Shown here: positions 5,128-7,392 of the stretch, one piece after another
Layout of the letters: every line of letters starts with the position of its first letter
Position numbering within the stretch: the stretch's first letter is position 1
Source of the DNA: Chloroflexota bacterium
GTDB taxonomy: Bacteria > Chloroflexota > Anaerolineae > Aggregatilineales > UBA2796
Length of the DNA: 7,392 nucleotides
Reading direction: 5' to 3'
Assembly: GCA_017743585.1 (NCBI GenBank)
Contig: JAGHYP010000132.1
Coordinates: 1 to 7,392, forward strand
The notes under the pieces: generated by a model
Seen by the model: the letters and a program-made list of their open reading frames with translations, nothing else
What the model was told of the DNA's origin: nothing
The model's database searches: none
Made by a program: the position numbers and the translations under genes

Positions 5128-7392
5128 GTGCTGAATCTGAGCGGCCCAAGCGCTGATTCGCAAGAGACGCGGCACACAGGCGGCTCACGCCGTTGGTTGC
5201 CTGATCTGCTCAGCAGCGCTCTGCTATCCGCGCTGTGCGGCTTGTTCTATTGGCGCTTGCTGACGCCGAACGCGCTCGACCAAGCCTCGCTCATCGAAGG
5301 CGATTTCAGCGGGCAGTTCGTGGCGTTTGCGCACTACCAAGCGCAGCGCCTAAGCGCAGGCGAGGTGCCGCTCTGGAACCCGTACAATCTGGGCGGTCAT
5401 CCTTTTCTAGCGGATACGCAATCGGCAGTCTTCTACCCGCCGCGCTTGATCAGCATCGCCCTGCTGAACTTGACTGGCGGCAGCACGCCGCAGCGCATGT
5501 ACGCCGCCTTGCAAGCTGAGGTGGTGGCGCACGCGCTGATCGCCTCGCTCCTGATGTACGCGCTGTGCCGCGCGCTGATCAAGACGCGCTACAGCGTGCC
5601 TGCGGCGCTCATCGGCGCCCTGACCTTCGCCTATGGCGGCTTTCTGACGGGTTACGCGCCGCTGCAACTGGCGATCATGGAGGCGGCAATCTGGCTGCCC
5701 TTGGCATTGCTCGGCATCCTGCGCGCGACCGCGACCGAGCGCGTGCAATGGGCTTGGTTCGCTGTGAGCGGCGCCGCGCTCGGAGTGGCGCTCTTGGCGG
5801 GGCATCCGCAGACGGCGCTGTATTTCATCTACGTCAGTCTTGCCTATCTGGCTTGGCGCAGTTTTGTCGGCGCGCGGCACGGACTCAGGGCGTTTGTGTT
5901 GGGCGCGCTGTGCTTCGGCGCGATTGGCGGCGGCATTGCAGCAGTGCAGCTCTTGCCCGGCTTAGAGTATCTGAGCGCCAGCACGCGCGGAGCGCTCGGC
6001 TTTGAGGCAAAAGGGAACGGCTTTCCGTTCTACGATCTGCTGCAGATCGCGCTGCCGGGGCTGTTCAGCCTGTATTCGCCGCTTTATTTCGGCATTGCGG
6101 CGCTGATGTTGCTGATCTACAGCGCGGCGCGCCTGCAAGCCGAGAGAATTTTTTGGTTTGGCGCGCTGCTGATCGCGCTCGGCTTGAGCTTTGGGAAAGG
6201 CGCGATTTTCTACGATCTTTTCTATCAGATCGCGCCGGGCTTCAATCTGTTCAGGCAGCAAGAGCGCGCCGCGTATGTCGTGGCGGTTGCGGCTGCTATT
6301 CTGGCGGCGCACGGCGCAGCTGATATCCTCGAAGACGCAGCGCAGGCTGCGCTCGCGCGTCGCCACATACTGCTCTGCTTCGGCATAGCTGCTGCCGCGC
6401 TGCTTCTGAGCCTGATCGCCCTGATCGCGTGGCTTGCCGAGCCTGAGACGTTCGGCGCGCCGTTTCAGCGCATCGCGTTCAGCACGCTCAGCGCGCTCAG
6501 CGCCGCGTTCTTGCTGAGCAACTTGGCTGCGCGCAACGCGGATTGGCAGCGCTGGCGCGGCGCCGCGCTGGTCGCGCTGATCGGCTTCGAGCTGTTCAGC
6601 TTCGGGCGCGCCAGTCCGAATTTTGAGCCGAAGCCTGTGGCAAGCCGCCTGCCCGAGCCGCGCGCGCTCGCCGTCTTGCGCGCCGATGCCGCTGCGCAGC
6701 CGTTCTTCCGCGCAGATGGCGTGCACGAGAACTTCGGCACGCTCTACAACGTGCCGGATATTCAGGGCATCAGTCCATTGCGTTTTGCGCACGTGGATCG
6801 GGTTCTGACGCTGCCGAATCGCGCGCGCATCTGGCAGCTTTTCGGCGTGCGCTATGTGATCACAGCCGATCGCGAGCTGCCGATTCCGAGTCGCGTCATT
6901 TATGAGGAAGAGAATCCGTACAATCCTATCCGCTTGCACGTCTTGGCGGATGCTTTGCCGCTAGCGCGCGTGATGCATCGCGTCTGGCTAGAGCCTGACG
7001 AAGCACAAGCGCTCGGCTATCTGAGCGATCCGTCTTACGACGCAGCGCACACTGTGCTATTGCCGAGCGCGCCGCCTGTGGCGCTCTCAGGCGCGCAGAG
7101 TGCGCCCGCGCGCCTTGTGCAATTGCTGCCCGAGCGTTGGCTGATCGAGGCAGAGACTGAGACAGCGGCGCTCTTGCGCGTCGCGCTGGTCTACGACCCG
7201 AATTGGCACGTCTACGTGAACGGCGAGCGCGTCCCGCTTTTGCGCGCCGATATCGCCTTCAGCGCTGTGCCGATCCCTGCAGGAAAAAGTACGGTAGAAT
7301 TCATCTATCAGCCAACCAGCTACGCGCTCGGCGCCCTGATCACGCTCGGCACCTTGTCGGCGCTCGGCGCAGGGGGGTGTCTCAGGCTTGCG
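5128..7392 (+). CDS. YfhO-like multi-pass membrane protein (GT-C type), C-terminus cut off
   Basis: The frame is open for 755 codons from the GTG at 5128 to the window edge without a stop. After a polar N-terminus (1-23) and a first membrane helix (about 24-45) comes an external loop with EGDF (58-61) and the YfhO-family signature GEVPLWNPYNLGGHPFLADT (78-97), then FYPPRL. About a dozen further hydrophobic segments run to about residue 490 (for example 134-150, 159-175, 186-200, 209-224, 255-275, 319-332, 342-353, 382-395, 413-436, 450-464, 478-492). A large soluble region (about 493-730) holds FGVRYVIT (572-579) and DPNWHVYVNGERVPLL (690-705), typical of YfhO C-termini, and a last helix starts near 731. 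Characterised YfhO proteins glycosylate wall polymers from lipid-linked sugars, with the loop Asp (here perhaps Asp60) as the candidate catalytic residue. The substrate here is unknown. No closer start than the GTG is available; the only in-frame ATG nearby lies inside conserved sequence. Confidence 0.85.
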   Translation, partial: MLNLSGPSADSQETRHTGGSRRWLPDLLSSALLSALCGLFYWRLLTPNALDQASLIEGDFSGQFVAFAHYQAQRLSAGEVPLWNPYNLGGHPFLADTQSAVFYPPRLISIALLNLTGGSTPQRMYAALQAEVVAHALIASLLMYALCRALIKTRYSVPAALIGALTFAYGGFLTGYAPLQLAIMEAAIWLPLALLGILRATATERVQWAWFAVSGAALGVALLAGHPQTALYFIYVSLAYLAWRSFVGARHGLRAFVLGALCFGAIGGGIAAVQLLPGLEYLSASTRGALGFEAKGNGFPFYDLLQIALPGLFSLYSPLYFGIAALMLLIYSAARLQAERIFWFGALLIALGLSFGKGAIFYDLFYQIAPGFNLFRQQERAAYVVAVAAAILAAHGAADILEDAAQAALARRHILLCFGIAAAALLLSLIALIAWLAEPETFGAPFQRIAFSTLSALSAAFLLSNLAARNADWQRWRGAALVALIGFELFSFGRASPNFEPKPVASRLPEPRALAVLRADAAAQPFFRADGVHENFGTLYNVPDIQGISPLRFAHVDRVLTLPNRARIWQLFGVRYVITADRELPIPSRVIYEEENPYNPIRLHVLADALPLARVMHRVWLEPDEAQALGYLSDPSYDAAHTVLLPSAPPVALSGAQSAPARLVQLLPERWLIEAETETAALLRVALVYDPNWHVYVNGERVPLLRADIAFSAVPIPAGKSTVEFIYQPTSYALGALITLGTLSALGAGGCLRLA

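Noticed and set aside
5407..5880. Minus-strand open frame of 157 codons
   Set aside because: It is antisense to the conserved YfhO N-terminal region and has no recognisable domain or ribosome site.
5962..6939. Minus-strand open frame of 325 codons
   Set aside because: It lies wholly opposite the YfhO-like gene, is rich in Arg, Gln and Ala, shows no motif, and is explained by the GC-rich codon use of the plus-strand gene.

Overview
The window is bacterial DNA of roughly 60% GC (judged by eye), densely coded and full of GCGC-type words. No rRNA, tRNA, CRISPR array, transposase or phage structural gene is visible. The mix of families fits Chloroflexota best: a zinc-ribbon/FHA protein, an SQD1-type UDP-sulfoquinovose synthase, a divergent CinA, a YfhO-like giant membrane protein and an orphan OmpR-type regulator. 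That assignment is an inference from gene content, not from a marker gene.

Left part, minus strand (2-1672). Two genes are read leftwards from a divergent promoter region at about 1680-1830. The first is an N-acetylmuramidase with two N-terminal SH3b domains and no signal peptide (452-1672). The second is a zinc-ribbon plus FHA protein (2-349), cut by the window edge and apparently carrying its own extended -10 promoter at 393-401.

Centre and right, plus strand (1821-7392). An extended -10 promoter (TGC-TATAAT) is followed by a leader with a 13-bp hairpin. Next comes an OmpR/PhoB-family regulator whose receiver domain lacks the usual acidic pair and Thr (1911-2597). It is followed closely by sqdB (2672-3871), a cinA-like gene (3910-5121, 38-nt gap) and a YfhO-type membrane protein (from 5128, 6-nt gap, still open at the window end after 755 codons). 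No convincing promoter or terminator separates these four genes, so they probably form one transcription unit.

The shared theme is the cell envelope: SqdB makes the sulfosugar nucleotide used for sulfolipid or sulfo-glycan headgroups, the YfhO-like protein has the look of a GT-C type lipid-linked glycosyltransferase, and the muramidase acts on peptidoglycan. No SqdX/SqdD-type sulfoquinovosyltransferase is visible here. The most notable oddities are the degenerate receiver, the CinA with a ruined C-terminal deamidase motif, the leader hairpin, and repeated copies of the palindrome GGCGCGCC. I see no clear evidence of an entirely new multi-gene system.
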